Shown piece by piece: positions 41,256 through 50,795 of a stretch of 64,000 nt of DNA. Source of the DNA: Limnohabitans sp. 2KL-1 (GTDB taxonomy: Bacteria; Pseudomonadota; Gammaproteobacteria; Burkholderiales; Burkholderiaceae_C); the NCBI RefSeq assembly GCF_003063435.1, contig NZ_NESL01000001.1:186001-250000 (forward strand), read 5' to 3'. Numbering within the stretch: the first letter of the stretch is position 1; each line of letters begins with the position of its first letter. The position numbers and the translations under genes were made by a program. The notes below the pieces were generated by a model. The model made no database searches. It saw only the letters and a list, made by a program, of their open reading frames with translations, and was not told the DNA's origin.

Positions 41256-42527
41256 ATGACCAAAACATTGAAACTGGGCTGTATTGCCGACGACTTCACC
41301 GGCGCCACAGACCTCGCCAACAACCTGGTGCGCTCGGGCATGCGGGTGGTGCAAACCATTGGCGTGCCCACGGCCTCCCTAGCGGCCGATGTGGATGCGG
41401 TGGTGGTGGCGCTCAAGTCGCGCACCATTCCCGCCGCCGATGCGATTGCGCAATCACTCGACGCTTTGAAGTGGTTACAGGCGCAGGGCGCAGAGCAGAT
41501 CTATTTCAAATACTGCTCCACCTTTGACAGCACGCCCGAAGGCAACATCGGCCCCGTGACCGAGGCGCTGATGGACGCGTTGGGCACGGACTTCACCATC
41601 GCCACACCCGCCTTCCCGGACAACGGCCGCACCGTGTTCAAGGGCTACCTGTTCGCAGGCAACGTGCTGCTCAATGAATCGGGCATGCAAAACCACCCGC
41701 TCACGCCCATGACCGACGCCAACTTGGTGCGTGTGATGCAGGCGCAAACGAAGCGCAAGGTGGGCTTGATCGACTACAAAACCGTGGCACAGGGCGAAGC
41801 GGCGATTCGCGAACGCATCGCCGCGCTGCGTGCCGAAGGTGTGGGCGTGGCCGTGGTGGACGCGACCAGCAACGAAGACTTGCATCGCCTCGGGCCTGCC
41901 TTGAAGGGCATGCCGGTCGTCACCGCAGGTTCGGGCGTGGCCATTGGCCTGCCCGCCAACTTTGGCTTGAAGCCTTCGCTGCAAGCCAGCCAATTGCCAG
42001 TGGCCCGTGGCTTGCAGGCGGTGGTCTCGGGCAGCTGCTCTTTGGCCACCAACGCGCAGGTGGCGAACTTCAAAGCAACTGGCCGCCCCGCCATGGCGAT
42101 CAACCCGGCGGCACTGATGAACGGCCAAAGCAGCGCCGTGGTGCAGCAGGTGCTGGCCTGGGCTGAGCCGCTTTTGAAAGACGGTCCGGTGCTGGTGTAC
42201 TCCACCGCCGAACCTGAAGCCGTCAAAGCCGTGCAGGCGCAGCTGGGCGTGGCCGAAGCGGGCGCTTTGGTGGAACACGCGTTGGCTGCGGTGGCGCGTG
42301 GCCTGGTCGATTTGGGTGTGAAGCAGCTGGTGGTGGCCGGTGGCGAAACCTCGGGTGCTTGTGTGCAGGCGCTGGACATTGCGCAGCTGCAAATCGGCCC
42401 GCAGATTGACCCCGGCGTGCCGTGGTGCCATGCGCCTTCTGAAAACGGCGGCGTGCACATTACGCTCAAATCGGGCAACTTCGGCACCGAGGATTTTTTC
42501 AGCAAAGCGTTTGGGGTTTTGCGGTGA
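41256..42527 (+). CDS. otnK: 3-oxo-tetronate kinase (four-carbon acid sugar kinase, DUF1537)
   Basis: A 423-residue kinase of the four-carbon acid sugar family: CIADDFTGATDLANNL at the N-terminus, a middle substrate domain with FDSTPEGNIGPV, and a C-terminal nucleotide domain with VAGGETSGA. It phosphorylates 3-oxo-tetronate at C4. The ATG at 41256 is chosen; the reading from 41178 translates the upstream repeat. It is part of the ltnD-otnK-otnC-otnI operon. Confidence 0.9.
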   Translation: MTKTLKLGCIADDFTGATDLANNLVRSGMRVVQTIGVPTASLAADVDAVVVALKSRTIPAADAIAQSLDALKWLQAQGAEQIYFKYCSTFDSTPEGNIGPVTEALMDALGTDFTIATPAFPDNGRTVFKGYLFAGNVLLNESGMQNHPLTPMTDANLVRVMQAQTKRKVGLIDYKTVAQGEAAIRERIAALRAEGVGVAVVDATSNEDLHRLGPALKGMPVVTAGSGVAIGLPANFGLKPSLQASQLPVARGLQAVVSGSCSLATNAQVANFKATGRPAMAINPAALMNGQSSAVVQQVLAWAEPLLKDGPVLVYSTAEPEAVKAVQAQLGVAEAGALVEHALAAVARGLVDLGVKQLVVAGGETSGACVQALDIAQLQIGPQIDPGVPWCHAPSENGGVHITLKSGNFGTEDFFSKAFGVLR

Positions 42528-42555
42528 CAGGTGCGCACAGCGGGGCAGCAAGCAT

Positions 42556-42615
42556 GTCGGGGCTGAAGCCGCCGACCTACCGAAACCCTCGCAGGTCGGC
42601 GGCTTCAGCCCCGAC
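42556..42615. repeat. Perfect 23-bp intercistronic hairpin
   Basis: Arms at 42556-42578 and 42593-42615 are exact reverse complements with a 14-nt loop. It lies between otnK and otnC and has no T-tract. This could be a processing or stability stem or a REP-type element; if it terminates transcription it would reduce otnC and otnI expression. Confidence 0.75.
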
Positions 42616-42662
42616 AAGGCGGCCACTGCACTCGGAACCCCCACGAATTTCGGAGACCCTGC

Positions 42663-43322
42663 ATGAATGAAACCCAGGCCCGCGAAGAGATCTGCCGTCT
42701 GGGCCGCAGCCTGTTTGAGCGCGGCTACGTGCACGCCACGGCGGGCAACATCAGCGTGCGGCTCGATGACGGCTTCCTCATCACGCCCACCGACGCGTGT
42801 CTGGGTTTTCTGGACCCGGCACGTTTGGCCAAGCTGGACCTGCAAGGCCAACAAGTGAGCGGCGACAAGGGCAGCAAAACCATGGCCCTGCACCGCCAAA
42901 TTTATGCTGCTGCGTGTGAGCACGATGCCCACACGCGCTGTGTGATCCACACCCACAGCACGCATGTCGTCGCGCTCAGCCTGAATGCGCCAGGCCCTGA
43001 ACTGTTGCCGCCCATCACGCCCTACTTTGCGATGAAAGTCGGTCATGTGCCGCTGGTGCGCTACCACCGCCCCGGCAGCCCGGATGCGGCGCACGAGGTG
43101 GCCGAGCTGATCCGCCAATACGCCGCGCGCGGCACGCCCATCCGCGCTGTGATGTTGCCCCGTCTGGGGCCCAATGTGTGGCACGACACGCCCGCTGCGG
43201 CCATGGCCACGCTCGAAGAGCTGGAAGAAACCGCCCGGCTGATGCTGCTGCAGCCGGGCACACCCGCGCTGCAAGCCCATGAAATAGACGACTTGCGCCA
43301 GACCTTTGGTGCACGTTGGTAA
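42663..43322 (+). CDS. otnC: 3-oxo-tetronate 4-phosphate decarboxylase (class II aldolase family)
   Basis: A 219-residue class II aldolase/adducin-fold enzyme: HATAGNISVRL, ITPTDACLGFL, and metal-binding His in IHTHSTHVVALSL. OtnC decarboxylates the product of OtnK to dihydroxyacetone phosphate, which enters central metabolism. It is separated from otnK by a strong hairpin and followed 16 nt later by otnI. Confidence 0.88.
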   Translation: MNETQAREEICRLGRSLFERGYVHATAGNISVRLDDGFLITPTDACLGFLDPARLAKLDLQGQQVSGDKGSKTMALHRQIYAAACEHDAHTRCVIHTHSTHVVALSLNAPGPELLPPITPYFAMKVGHVPLVRYHRPGSPDAAHEVAELIRQYAARGTPIRAVMLPRLGPNVWHDTPAAAMATLEELEETARLMLLQPGTPALQAHEIDDLRQTFGARW

Positions 43323-43338
43323 AAACTGAAAGTTGTAC

Positions 43339-44169
43339 ATGCCTCAATTTGCCGCCAACCTCTCGATGATGTACCCCGATTTGCCGTTTCTGGACCGCTT
43401 TGAAGCGGCAGCCCGGGACGGTTTCAAGGCCGTGGAGTACTTGTTTCCCTACGCCTTTCCTGCGCAAGAGCTGGCCGCCCGTTTGAAGGGGAATGGCCTG
43501 CAACAGGTGCTGTTCAACGCCCCGCCGGGCGGTACCGATACCGACAGCTTTGGCAAGGCGTGGGAAACGGGCCAACGGGGCACGGCCAGCGTGCCCGGGC
43601 GCGAGGCCGAGTTTCGCACCGGCTTTGCACAAGCCCTGATTTACGCCGAAGTGCTGAACTGCCCGCGCATCCACGCCATGGTGGGCCTGCGTGCCGAAGG
43701 CGCGAGTGCCGAGGCGTTTGACGCCACGCTCATCAGCAACCTGCAATGGGCCGCTCTTGAGGCCACCAAGGCCGGGCGCGATGTGCTGGTCGAGCCGATC
43801 AACACCCGCAGCGTGCCGGGCTTTCACCTCAACCGCCAAGACCACGCACACCGCATCGTGCAGGCCGTGGGCGCACCCAACGTGAAGGTACAGATGGACC
43901 TGTTCCATTGCCAGATCGTCGAAGGCGACCTGAGCGCCAAGATCGCCCAGTACCTGCCCACGGGCCGAGTGGGTCATTTCCAGATTGCCGAGGTGCCCAA
44001 CCGCCACGAACCGGGCACGGGCGAGGTGAACTGGCCGCACATCTTCCGGACCATCGACAGGGTGTCGGCCGAGTGCGGCTGGGACGGCTGGATCGGCTGC
44101 GAATACAACCCGGCCGACGCATCGGCGGGCGGCACTTCGCGGGGTTTGGGCTGGCTCCAAGCACTTTGA
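43339..44169 (+). CDS. otnI: 2-oxo-tetronate isomerase (hydroxypyruvate isomerase family)
   Basis: A 276-residue TIM-barrel isomerase: FAANLSMMYPDLPFLDRF at the start, metal ligands in VLVEPINTR and VQMDLFHCQ, and GCEYNPA near the end. OtnI converts 2-oxo-tetronate to 3-oxo-tetronate, linking LtnD to OtnK, so the pathway is complete in this operon. The ATG at 43339 is preferred over the TTG at 43333. Confidence 0.88.
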   Translation: MPQFAANLSMMYPDLPFLDRFEAAARDGFKAVEYLFPYAFPAQELAARLKGNGLQQVLFNAPPGGTDTDSFGKAWETGQRGTASVPGREAEFRTGFAQALIYAEVLNCPRIHAMVGLRAEGASAEAFDATLISNLQWAALEATKAGRDVLVEPINTRSVPGFHLNRQDHAHRIVQAVGAPNVKVQMDLFHCQIVEGDLSAKIAQYLPTGRVGHFQIAEVPNRHEPGTGEVNWPHIFRTIDRVSAECGWDGWIGCEYNPADASAGGTSRGLGWLQAL

Positions 44170-44271
44170 ATCTTCTTTCAAACGTCATCCAGAAGTCACA
44201 GGGGCGCTGCAAACTTCGGTGGTTTTCAAAGGGTCTTGTCAGACCCGTTGAGCAAATCCACTGGAGTTCAC

Positions 44272-45435
44272 ATGAAGATCAAATACTGGATGGCTGCGGC
44301 ATCTGTGCTGATGCTGCAAGCATGCGGCGGCGACAGCGCACCGCTGTTCAAAACCCTGTCAGGCGAGGCGCCTTTGGTGATTGGTCACCGTGGCGCATCA
44401 GGCACCTTTCCTGAGCACACCCTGGAGGCGTACAAAGCCGCCATTGACCAAGGTGCCGATTTCGTGGAGCCTGATTTGGTGTTGACCAAAGACGGCGTGA
44501 TGATCGCTCGCCATGAGCCGATTCTGGACGGCACCACGGATGTGGCCACCAAGTTTGCGGACCGCAAAACCACCAAAAATCTGGATGGCGAGCCAAAGAC
44601 CGCGTATTTCGCCAGCGATTTCACTTTGGCTGAAATCAAGACTTTGCGCGCCATTCAGCCGGTGGGCGTGCGCTCCAAGGTGTATGACGGTCTGTTCTCG
44701 ATTCCAACCCTGGACGAGGTGATTGCACTGACCAAAACCGAAGGTGCCAAAGTCGGCCGCACGGTCGGCATTTATCCCGAAATCAAGCACTCCACCTTCC
44801 ACGCCACGGATGTGGGTTTTGGCAAAAACGTGTTTGAAGACAAGCTGGTCAGCACCCTGCATGCGGCTTACGGCAATGTGGCCACGGCCCCGGTGTTCAT
44901 TCAGTCATTTGAAGTGGCGAACCTGCAGTATCTGAACACCAAAACCAGCATCAAACTGGTGCAGTTGGTCGATGCTTACGATGTGCTCGACGACGGCAGC
45001 ATCCATGTCGATACCGCCACGTACAACCCATGGCGTCAGCCTTATGACTTTGTGGTCAGCAAAGACGCCCGTACTTTCAAAGACCTGGTCACGGCCAGCG
45101 GCTTGGACTTCATCAAGACCTATGCGGATGCCGTCGGCCCCTGGAAGCCTTACCTGGTCAAGACCGTGAACGACAAAGTGGACCGTTCGGGTGATGGAAA
45201 AATCACCGACATCGATCGCCGCGTGGACGGCTCAACGGGTGTGATCGAGATGGCCCACCAAAAAGGCCTGCTCGTTCACACCTGGACCTTCCGGGGTGAC
45301 AGCGGCGGTTATGACCTGGGCTTCAAGGACGTCAAAACCGAGATTCAGTACTACATGAACCTCGGCATTGACGGCGTGTTCAGCGATTTCCCCGCAGCCG
45401 GTGTGGCCGCACTGAAAGCCCTTCGCGGCTATTGA
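44272..45435 (+). CDS. Glycerophosphodiester phosphodiesterase lipoprotein
   Basis: A 387-residue GlpQ-type enzyme with a lipoprotein signal (SVLMLQACGG lipobox), so it is envelope-anchored. Catalytic motifs are VIGHRGASGTFPEHT and FVEPDLVLTKDGVMIARHEP. An insertion reads DRSGDGKITDIDRR, fitting an EF-hand/dockerin-like calcium loop. The ATG at 44272 is chosen. It would release glycerol-3-phosphate from phospholipid headgroups. It follows the otn operon with about 100 nt spacing. Confidence 0.9.
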   Translation: MKIKYWMAAASVLMLQACGGDSAPLFKTLSGEAPLVIGHRGASGTFPEHTLEAYKAAIDQGADFVEPDLVLTKDGVMIARHEPILDGTTDVATKFADRKTTKNLDGEPKTAYFASDFTLAEIKTLRAIQPVGVRSKVYDGLFSIPTLDEVIALTKTEGAKVGRTVGIYPEIKHSTFHATDVGFGKNVFEDKLVSTLHAAYGNVATAPVFIQSFEVANLQYLNTKTSIKLVQLVDAYDVLDDGSIHVDTATYNPWRQPYDFVVSKDARTFKDLVTASGLDFIKTYADAVGPWKPYLVKTVNDKVDRSGDGKITDIDRRVDGSTGVIEMAHQKGLLVHTWTFRGDSGGYDLGFKDVKTEIQYYMNLGIDGVFSDFPAAGVAALKALRGY

Positions 45436-45475
45436 AGAGCTGCACTTTTTACCGATCCTTCAGCCGGATTTTCAG

Positions 45476-45522
45476 CCCGAACCTGCAAATGACCGCCGTG
45501 TTGGCGGCTTTGCGGGTTCGGG
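45476..45522. terminator. Bidirectional terminator-like hairpin
   Basis: CCCGAACC pairs with GGTTCGGG, and inner segments GCAAA/TTTGC and CCGCC/GGCGG extend the stem. It lies between two convergent genes, with no strong T-tract. Confidence 0.6.
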
Positions 45523-45534
45523 GACTGGCGGCCT

Positions 45535-47709
45535 TCAAACCGTTGGCAAAGGCAAAGCCCGCAAACGCTTGCCATTGAGCGAGGCGATCGCGTTGGCGAT
45601 GGCCGGGGCCACCGGGGGCAGCCCCACTTCGCCAATGCCGCCGGGGTGGTTGTCGGTGGGCATCACCTTCACAAAGACCTCGGGCGTTTCGTTGGCGCGC
45701 AACACGCGGTAGGCGTTCAGGTTGGTTTGCTGGGGCTCACCGGCCTTGAAGTCCATGCGCTCATGCAAGGCCGCCGACAAGCCGAAGATGACCGAGCCTT
45801 CGATTTGAGCCTGCACGTTTTGGGGCTGCAAGGCATGGCCGCAATCCACCGCAGACCAGACTTTGTGCACCTTGGGTCGGCCTTTGTCGATGGAGACCTG
45901 CACCACCATGCCACAGTAGGTGTTCCACGCGTCTGAGAACGCCAGGCCCAGCGCGTGCCCTTTGGGCAGTTTGGCTTTGCCCCATTGCGACATGTCGGCC
46001 ACCGCCTTCAACACCGCAGCGCCACGCGGGTTCTTGCTCAGCAAGTCCATGCGGTAAGCCAGCGGGTCGGCGCCCACGCCGCGGGCCACTTCGTCGATCA
46101 GGGTTTCGATGGCGAACTTGATGTAGCCCGGACCCACTGCACGCCAGAAGCCGGCCTGAATGCCGCGCTCTTCGATCATGAACTGCACGTTGTGGTCAGG
46201 GATGTCGTAGGTGATTTCCGTGCCCTCCATCACGGGCGCGTCCTTGCCGCCTGAGGCCTTGAACGCCGGTGGCACCACACGGGCGTAAATGCCTTCCGAT
46301 ACCACGCGGTGCAACAGGCCGACGATCTTGCCTTGTGCATCGACGCCGGCGACCAGGTGCTGCCCGGTCATGGGGCGGTATTTGTCGTGCGTCATGTCAT
46401 CTTCTCGGGTCCAGATCACCTGGATAGGCGTGCCTGGCATGGCCTTGGCCACCAGGGCCGCATCGGCCGCGTAATCGGCCTCGACCCGCCGTCCGAAACC
46501 ACCGCCCAGCAAGGTGATGTGGACGGTGATGTTTTCCGGCTTGAAGCCGCCAGCGCCCGCCACCGTGCCGGTGACAAACGAGGCCGATTGGGCCGGTGCC
46601 CAGACCTCGATCTTGTCGCCGTCTACGCGCGCGGTGCAGTTCATCGGCTCCAGGCAAATGTGGCTGAGCATCTCGCTGGTGTAGGTGGCGCTGAAGGTCC
46701 GGGTGGCACCGGCCAGGCGTTTGGCGGCATCACCATCTGCGATGAAGTCAATGCCTTTGTCCTCCAGGTTTTGTGCCCGTTTGACGTATTCGGCGCGCAT
46801 GGCATCGGAGTTCTGGCTGCGCGCTTTGGCCTTCTGGGTCCAGACCACCTTGAGCTGGTCACGGGCTGTTTTGGCTGTGAAAAACGAATCGGCCACCACC
46901 GCCACACCATAGGGCAGGCGCACCACGTTCTTGACACCCGCCACCGCACGGGCGGCTGCATCGTCCACACTCTCGGGTGTTTCGCCTTGCACCGGGGCGC
47001 GCAAAACAGAGGCCCACAGCATGCCCGGCAGACGCTGGTCAATACCGTACAGGGCCTGGCCGCTGGATTTGGCGGGCACGTCCACACGGGGAATGTCCTT
47101 GCCGATCAGGCGGAACTGCGCCATCGGCTTGAGCATGCTCTTGTCCACCTTGGGCAGTTCGGCAGGGGCCTGCGCGACCTTGGCAATGTCGGCGTAGCTC
47201 ATGCTGCGGCCACCGCTGTGGATGACGCGGCTGGCTTCGGTGCGCAGCTCGGAGGCGGGCACGCCCATGGCCTGGGCGGCCGCATTCACCATCACCAGAC
47301 GTGCCTGGGCACCAGCCAGGCGCAGCGGCTCGTAATAGCCTTGCACCGTGCGCGAAGCGCCTGTGGTCATGCCGCCGCCAAAGCGGGGGTTGCCAAAACG
47401 CTTGGGGTCGCTGGGCGACTGCACCACACGCACCTGACGCCAGTCCAGGTCCATCTCTTCGGCCAGCAGCATGGGCATGGCGGTCATGGTGCCCTGGCCC
47501 ATTTCAGCGCCAGGCGACATCAGGGTCACCACACCATCGAGGCCGATGTTGATCCAGCTGTTGGGGCCAAAGCCAGCAGCGCCAGGCGTCTGGGCCAAAG
47601 CCAATTCGGTTTGTGTCAGGCCAAACGACAGGCCCAAAGCCAGGCCGCCCGAACCGAGGATGAAAGAGCGGCGCGACACTGCGCCCGGAATGGAAGGGGT
47701 CGGGTTCAT
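45535..47709 (-). CDS. Molybdenum hydroxylase large subunit (isoquinoline 1-oxidoreductase beta type)
   Basis: A 724-residue xanthine-oxidase-family molybdopterin subunit with a Tat signal (SRRSFILGSGG), so exported. Mo-cofactor motifs include GGGFGRRVEADYA and the C-terminal catalytic Glu in GGIGEVGLPP. Members of this type (IorB) hydroxylate N-heteroaromatics or oxidise aldehydes, with electrons passing to a cytochrome. It overlaps the 2Fe-2S subunit gene by 4 bp. There is no FAD subunit. The XdhC gene at 53398-54399 may mature it. Confidence 0.87.
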   Translation of the reverse strand: MNPTPSIPGAVSRRSFILGSGGLALGLSFGLTQTELALAQTPGAAGFGPNSWINIGLDGVVTLMSPGAEMGQGTMTAMPMLLAEEMDLDWRQVRVVQSPSDPKRFGNPRFGGGMTTGASRTVQGYYEPLRLAGAQARLVMVNAAAQAMGVPASELRTEASRVIHSGGRSMSYADIAKVAQAPAELPKVDKSMLKPMAQFRLIGKDIPRVDVPAKSSGQALYGIDQRLPGMLWASVLRAPVQGETPESVDDAAARAVAGVKNVVRLPYGVAVVADSFFTAKTARDQLKVVWTQKAKARSQNSDAMRAEYVKRAQNLEDKGIDFIADGDAAKRLAGATRTFSATYTSEMLSHICLEPMNCTARVDGDKIEVWAPAQSASFVTGTVAGAGGFKPENITVHITLLGGGFGRRVEADYAADAALVAKAMPGTPIQVIWTREDDMTHDKYRPMTGQHLVAGVDAQGKIVGLLHRVVSEGIYARVVPPAFKASGGKDAPVMEGTEITYDIPDHNVQFMIEERGIQAGFWRAVGPGYIKFAIETLIDEVARGVGADPLAYRMDLLSKNPRGAAVLKAVADMSQWGKAKLPKGHALGLAFSDAWNTYCGMVVQVSIDKGRPKVHKVWSAVDCGHALQPQNVQAQIEGSVIFGLSAALHERMDFKAGEPQQTNLNAYRVLRANETPEVFVKVMPTDNHPGGIGEVGLPPVAPAIANAIASLNGKRLRALPLPTV

Positions 47710-48179
47710 GCCTTGCCTCCGTTGAGGGTTTGCTGGGCGTTAGAGACCGCAGCGGCGATCTGGTTGTAGGTGCCGCAGCGGCAAATGTTGCCGCTCATGG
47801 CTTCCAGGATTTCGGTGCGGCTGAGGTTCTTCTTGACCACGCTGATGACTTTGGCGGCGGTCATGAGTTGACCCGATTGGCAGTAGCCGCATTGCGGCGC
47901 TTGCGCCTTGACCCAGGCCGCTTGCAGGGCCTGGCCTGTGCGGGTCTTCATCAGGCCTTCCACGGTGGTCACGTCTTTGCCTTCGGCCACCGACAGCGGC
48001 AAGGAGCAAGAGCGCACCGGCTCGCCGTTCAAGTGCACTGTGCAGGCACCGCACTGGGCGATGCCGCAACCGAACTTGGTGCCGGTGAGGTTGAGTTTTT
48101 CCCGGATGACCCACAGCAAAGGGGTCTCCGGCTTGGCATCGACCGAGACGGCCTCGCCATTGACTTTGAATCGAACCAT
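47706..48179 (-). CDS. 2Fe-2S subunit of the molybdenum hydroxylase (IorA type)
   Basis: A 157-residue small subunit with two 2Fe-2S sites: CGIAQCGACTVH near residue 41 and CGYCQSGQL with CRCGTYNQ near residues 100-135. It has no signal peptide and is probably co-exported with the Tat-bearing large subunit. The ATG at 48179 is chosen, giving the normal MVRFKVNGE start; the reading to 48260 is longer than the family. Confidence 0.9.
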   Translation of the reverse strand: MVRFKVNGEAVSVDAKPETPLLWVIREKLNLTGTKFGCGIAQCGACTVHLNGEPVRSCSLPLSVAEGKDVTTVEGLMKTRTGQALQAAWVKAQAPQCGYCQSGQLMTAAKVISVVKKNLSRTEILEAMSGNICRCGTYNQIAAAVSNAQQTLNGGKA

Positions 48180-48371
48180 GCATGTCTCCGGTGGTGGCAT
48201 CTGATGCAGTCCGGTGCAACTTGCCCGTGACCGCGCAAAGCCCATGCTTCGCGCCTGCATCGTGAAACCGCCAAGTTAATGTCCTTGGCCTGATCCGTCT
48301 GTCGCGCACGGCTCAAATGCGGACAAACCCTGAGCATGGCACGGCGGTGGGAAATCCTCTCACCGATGTTC
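48180..48371. other. Divergent intergenic region
   Basis: Upstream region of the molybdenum hydroxylase operon. No gene is visible and I could not assign a minus-strand promoter. Confidence 0.45.
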
Positions 48372-48400
48372 TTGACAGTTTGAGGTTCCACGCATTTAAT
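48372..48400 (+). promoter_or_regulatory. Sigma70 promoter for the esterase-ABC operon
   Basis: TTGACA (48372-48377), a 17-bp spacer and TTTAAT (48395-48400): a perfect -35, ideal spacing and five of six -10 bases. Transcription would start near 48407, leaving a leader of about 140 nt before the esterase ATG. Confidence 0.7.
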
Positions 48401-48545
48401 TTATTGAACGTCCATCGTATGATTTTTCAAAAAGTTTGTTCGATCATCCCTTTCGCCGCAGTCCTTGCTGCATGGCCGCCGCCTTGGTGACCGACACGGT
48501 CCCCATGTCCGATTCCGATAACCATCAGAGACGAATGAGGTCATC

Positions 48546-50027
48546 ATGAACCCCGCCTTGCCCATTGCCTGCACTTCTTCCGGCCTGCTTCGCGGTCGGG
48601 TGGAAGACGGCATCAACGTGTTTTGCAACGTGCCTTACGCGGCACCACCCGTGGGGCCTCTTCGTTTCCAGCGTCCGGCAGCGGTCACCCCTTGGGAGGG
48701 TGAAAGGGACGCCACGCGCCACGGGCCGGTGCCCCCCCAACCGGTGTCGCGGCTGCGTGCCGTGATGGGTGACTTCACGGCCGAGCAGGATGAAGATTGC
48801 CTCACGCTCACGATCACCACGCCGGCTGTTGACGGTCGGCGGCGTCCGGTGCTGATTTGGCTGCATGGCGGGGCTTTCTGGACTGGAGCAGGTTCGCTCG
48901 ACTGGTACTCGGGTGTACCGATGTCGCGCCATGGCGATGTGGTCGTGGTGGGGGTGAATTACCGCTTGGGCGCCTTCGGTTTCATGCACTTGCCCGGTGT
49001 TTCCGAACCCAACCTCGGGCTGCACGACCAGATGGCTGCCCTCAAGTGGGTCAGTCAGGAAATCGAGGCTTTCGGAGGGGACCCGGACAACATCACGGTG
49101 ATGGGGCAATCGGCGGGCGGTCTGTCGATCCTGGCCATGCTGGCCCACCCACCGAGTCGCCAGCTGATGCGGCGCGCCATTGTGCAAAGTGCACCGTTCG
49201 GCCGGTTGCTCCGGTCCAGACGCGAAGCCCAGTCGCTCGCTGAAACCCTGCAGGAGACGCTGGGCATCACGGACCCGGCGCAGTGGCGAAGCATCAGCGC
49301 GCAGGCGATCAATGAAGCGCAATTGAAGGTCGCGCGCAGCTTGGCGTCATTTGCCAACACCAGCCCGGTGTTCATCCCGGTGGCCGACCATGAATTGCTG
49401 GGCGAGGATGTGGTGGGTGCCGCCTTGGCGGGCGCAGCCGAATGCGATGTGATGATTGGCTACACACGCGATGAAATGTCGGCCTTTTTCGGTGCCGATG
49501 AGCAGATCCGCAATGCCACGGCAGAGCAGACCCGCGCCGTGTTCGCCCGGATGTTTGGTGCCGCAGCCGACCAGGCGTTGGCCGAATACCGCGAGCGCAC
49601 CGGTGCCAGCGACAACGCATCGCTGCTGGGTGCCATGCTGGGCGATGCGTCCTTTGGCGCAGGTGTGCACGCGTTTGCCGAGCGGCTGGCGGACCTGGGG
49701 CGTCCGGCTTGGGTTTACCGCTTCGACTGGGCCGCGCCGGACAACCGGTTTGCCGCTTGCCATTGCTGCGAAATTCCTTTCATGCTGGACACTTTGCCTG
49801 CGTGGCAGGCCCCGATGCTTGAAGGCGGCGACCCCGCGTCCATGGCGAGGCTGGCTGCGCAGATGCGCGATGCCTGGATTGCTTTTGCGACGCACGGCGA
49901 CCCATCGCACCCGGGCCTGGCCCATTGGCCCCGATACGAACAGGCCAGGCAGACCATGCTGCTGGATGTCCACAGCCGCGTCGCCAACGATCCGGCGGGC
50001 CGGACAAGATGGAAATACTGGCCATGA
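48546..50027 (+). CDS. Type-B carboxylesterase
   Basis: A 493-residue cytoplasmic carboxylesterase (no signal). It shows PVLIWLHGGAFWTGAGS oxyanion hole, the nucleophile in VMGQSAGGLSIL, a Glu in GYTRDEMSAFF and a His in FAACHCCEIPFML. The last two contexts differ from the common family wording (GQSAGG for GESAGG and a Cys-rich His motif). Its stop overlaps the ABC ATPase start (ATGA), so hydrolysis of an imported ester is the natural reading. The substrate is unknown. Confidence 0.85.
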   Translation: MNPALPIACTSSGLLRGRVEDGINVFCNVPYAAPPVGPLRFQRPAAVTPWEGERDATRHGPVPPQPVSRLRAVMGDFTAEQDEDCLTLTITTPAVDGRRRPVLIWLHGGAFWTGAGSLDWYSGVPMSRHGDVVVVGVNYRLGAFGFMHLPGVSEPNLGLHDQMAALKWVSQEIEAFGGDPDNITVMGQSAGGLSILAMLAHPPSRQLMRRAIVQSAPFGRLLRSRREAQSLAETLQETLGITDPAQWRSISAQAINEAQLKVARSLASFANTSPVFIPVADHELLGEDVVGAALAGAAECDVMIGYTRDEMSAFFGADEQIRNATAEQTRAVFARMFGAAADQALAEYRERTGASDNASLLGAMLGDASFGAGVHAFAERLADLGRPAWVYRFDWAAPDNRFAACHCCEIPFMLDTLPAWQAPMLEGGDPASMARLAAQMRDAWIAFATHGDPSHPGLAHWPRYEQARQTMLLDVHSRVANDPAGRTRWKYWP

Positions 50028-50794
50028 CCGACGACTTGATCATTTTTGACCATGTAGGACTCGCCTTTGGCGGCGAGGCTATCTATGAAGACCTGAGCTT
50101 TTCGGTCGGACGGGGTGAATTTGTCTGCCTGCTCGGTCCATCCGGCTGCGGCAAGTCAACCTCCTTGCGCTTGATCGGTGACCTGTTGGCCGCTCATTCG
50201 GGCCAAGTCACCATTGATGGCAAGCCCCCCTCGCAAGCTTGGCAGGACGTGGCCTTTGTGTTCCAGTCGCCGCGTCTGGCACCCTGGCGCAACGCGATCG
50301 ACAATGTCTTGCTTGGCGTTGAGTTGCGCATGGGCAAAGAAGAGGCCAGGCGGCGTCAGGCGCGTGCCAGCGAGTTGCTGGCCATGGTGGGCCTGGCGAA
50401 TTCGGCGCACAAATACCCTTCCATGCTTTCTGGCGGTGAGCGCCAACGGGTGGCCATCGCACGTGCCTTGGCGGTCGATCCGACCATCGTGCTGATGGAC
50501 GAGCCTTTCTCGGCACTGGACCCCAACACCCGCCGGCGCATGCGTAGCGAAATTGAAAGCATCTGGCAGCGCACGGGCCGCACGGTGCTGCTGGTCACGC
50601 ACGACATCGAAGAGGCCATCGTGCTGGCTGACCGGATCGTGCTCTTGTCCAACAAGCCGACCCGGGTGCTCGAAAGCATTCCTGTCACCGTGCCACGCCC
50701 CCGGCGGCTGGTGGGTGACCCTGATCTTGAAGCGCTCAGGGATCGCCTGCAGCGTTTGTTCCAGTCCCTTGAAACAGAACCGGAGGACCTTTGA
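50024..50794 (+). CDS. ABC transporter ATP-binding protein (NitT/TauT type)
   Basis: A 256-residue ATPase: Walker A in LLGPSGCGKST, Q-loop FVFQSPRLAPWRN, signature LSGGERQR, Walker B in VLMDEPFSALD, and H-loop LLVTHDIEEA. It resembles TauB/SsuB. The ATG at 50024 overlaps the esterase stop. It powers the two permeases encoded downstream. Confidence 0.93.
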   Translation: MTDDLIIFDHVGLAFGGEAIYEDLSFSVGRGEFVCLLGPSGCGKSTSLRLIGDLLAAHSGQVTIDGKPPSQAWQDVAFVFQSPRLAPWRNAIDNVLLGVELRMGKEEARRRQARASELLAMVGLANSAHKYPSMLSGGERQRVAIARALAVDPTIVLMDEPFSALDPNTRRRMRSEIESIWQRTGRTVLLVTHDIEEAIVLADRIVLLSNKPTRVLESIPVTVPRPRRLVGDPDLEALRDRLQRLFQSLETEPEDL

Positions 50795-50795
50795 C

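Noticed and set aside
41475..43340. 621-residue open frame on the minus strand
   Set aside because: It spans otnK and otnC in antisense, including the hairpin, and has no coherent domain.
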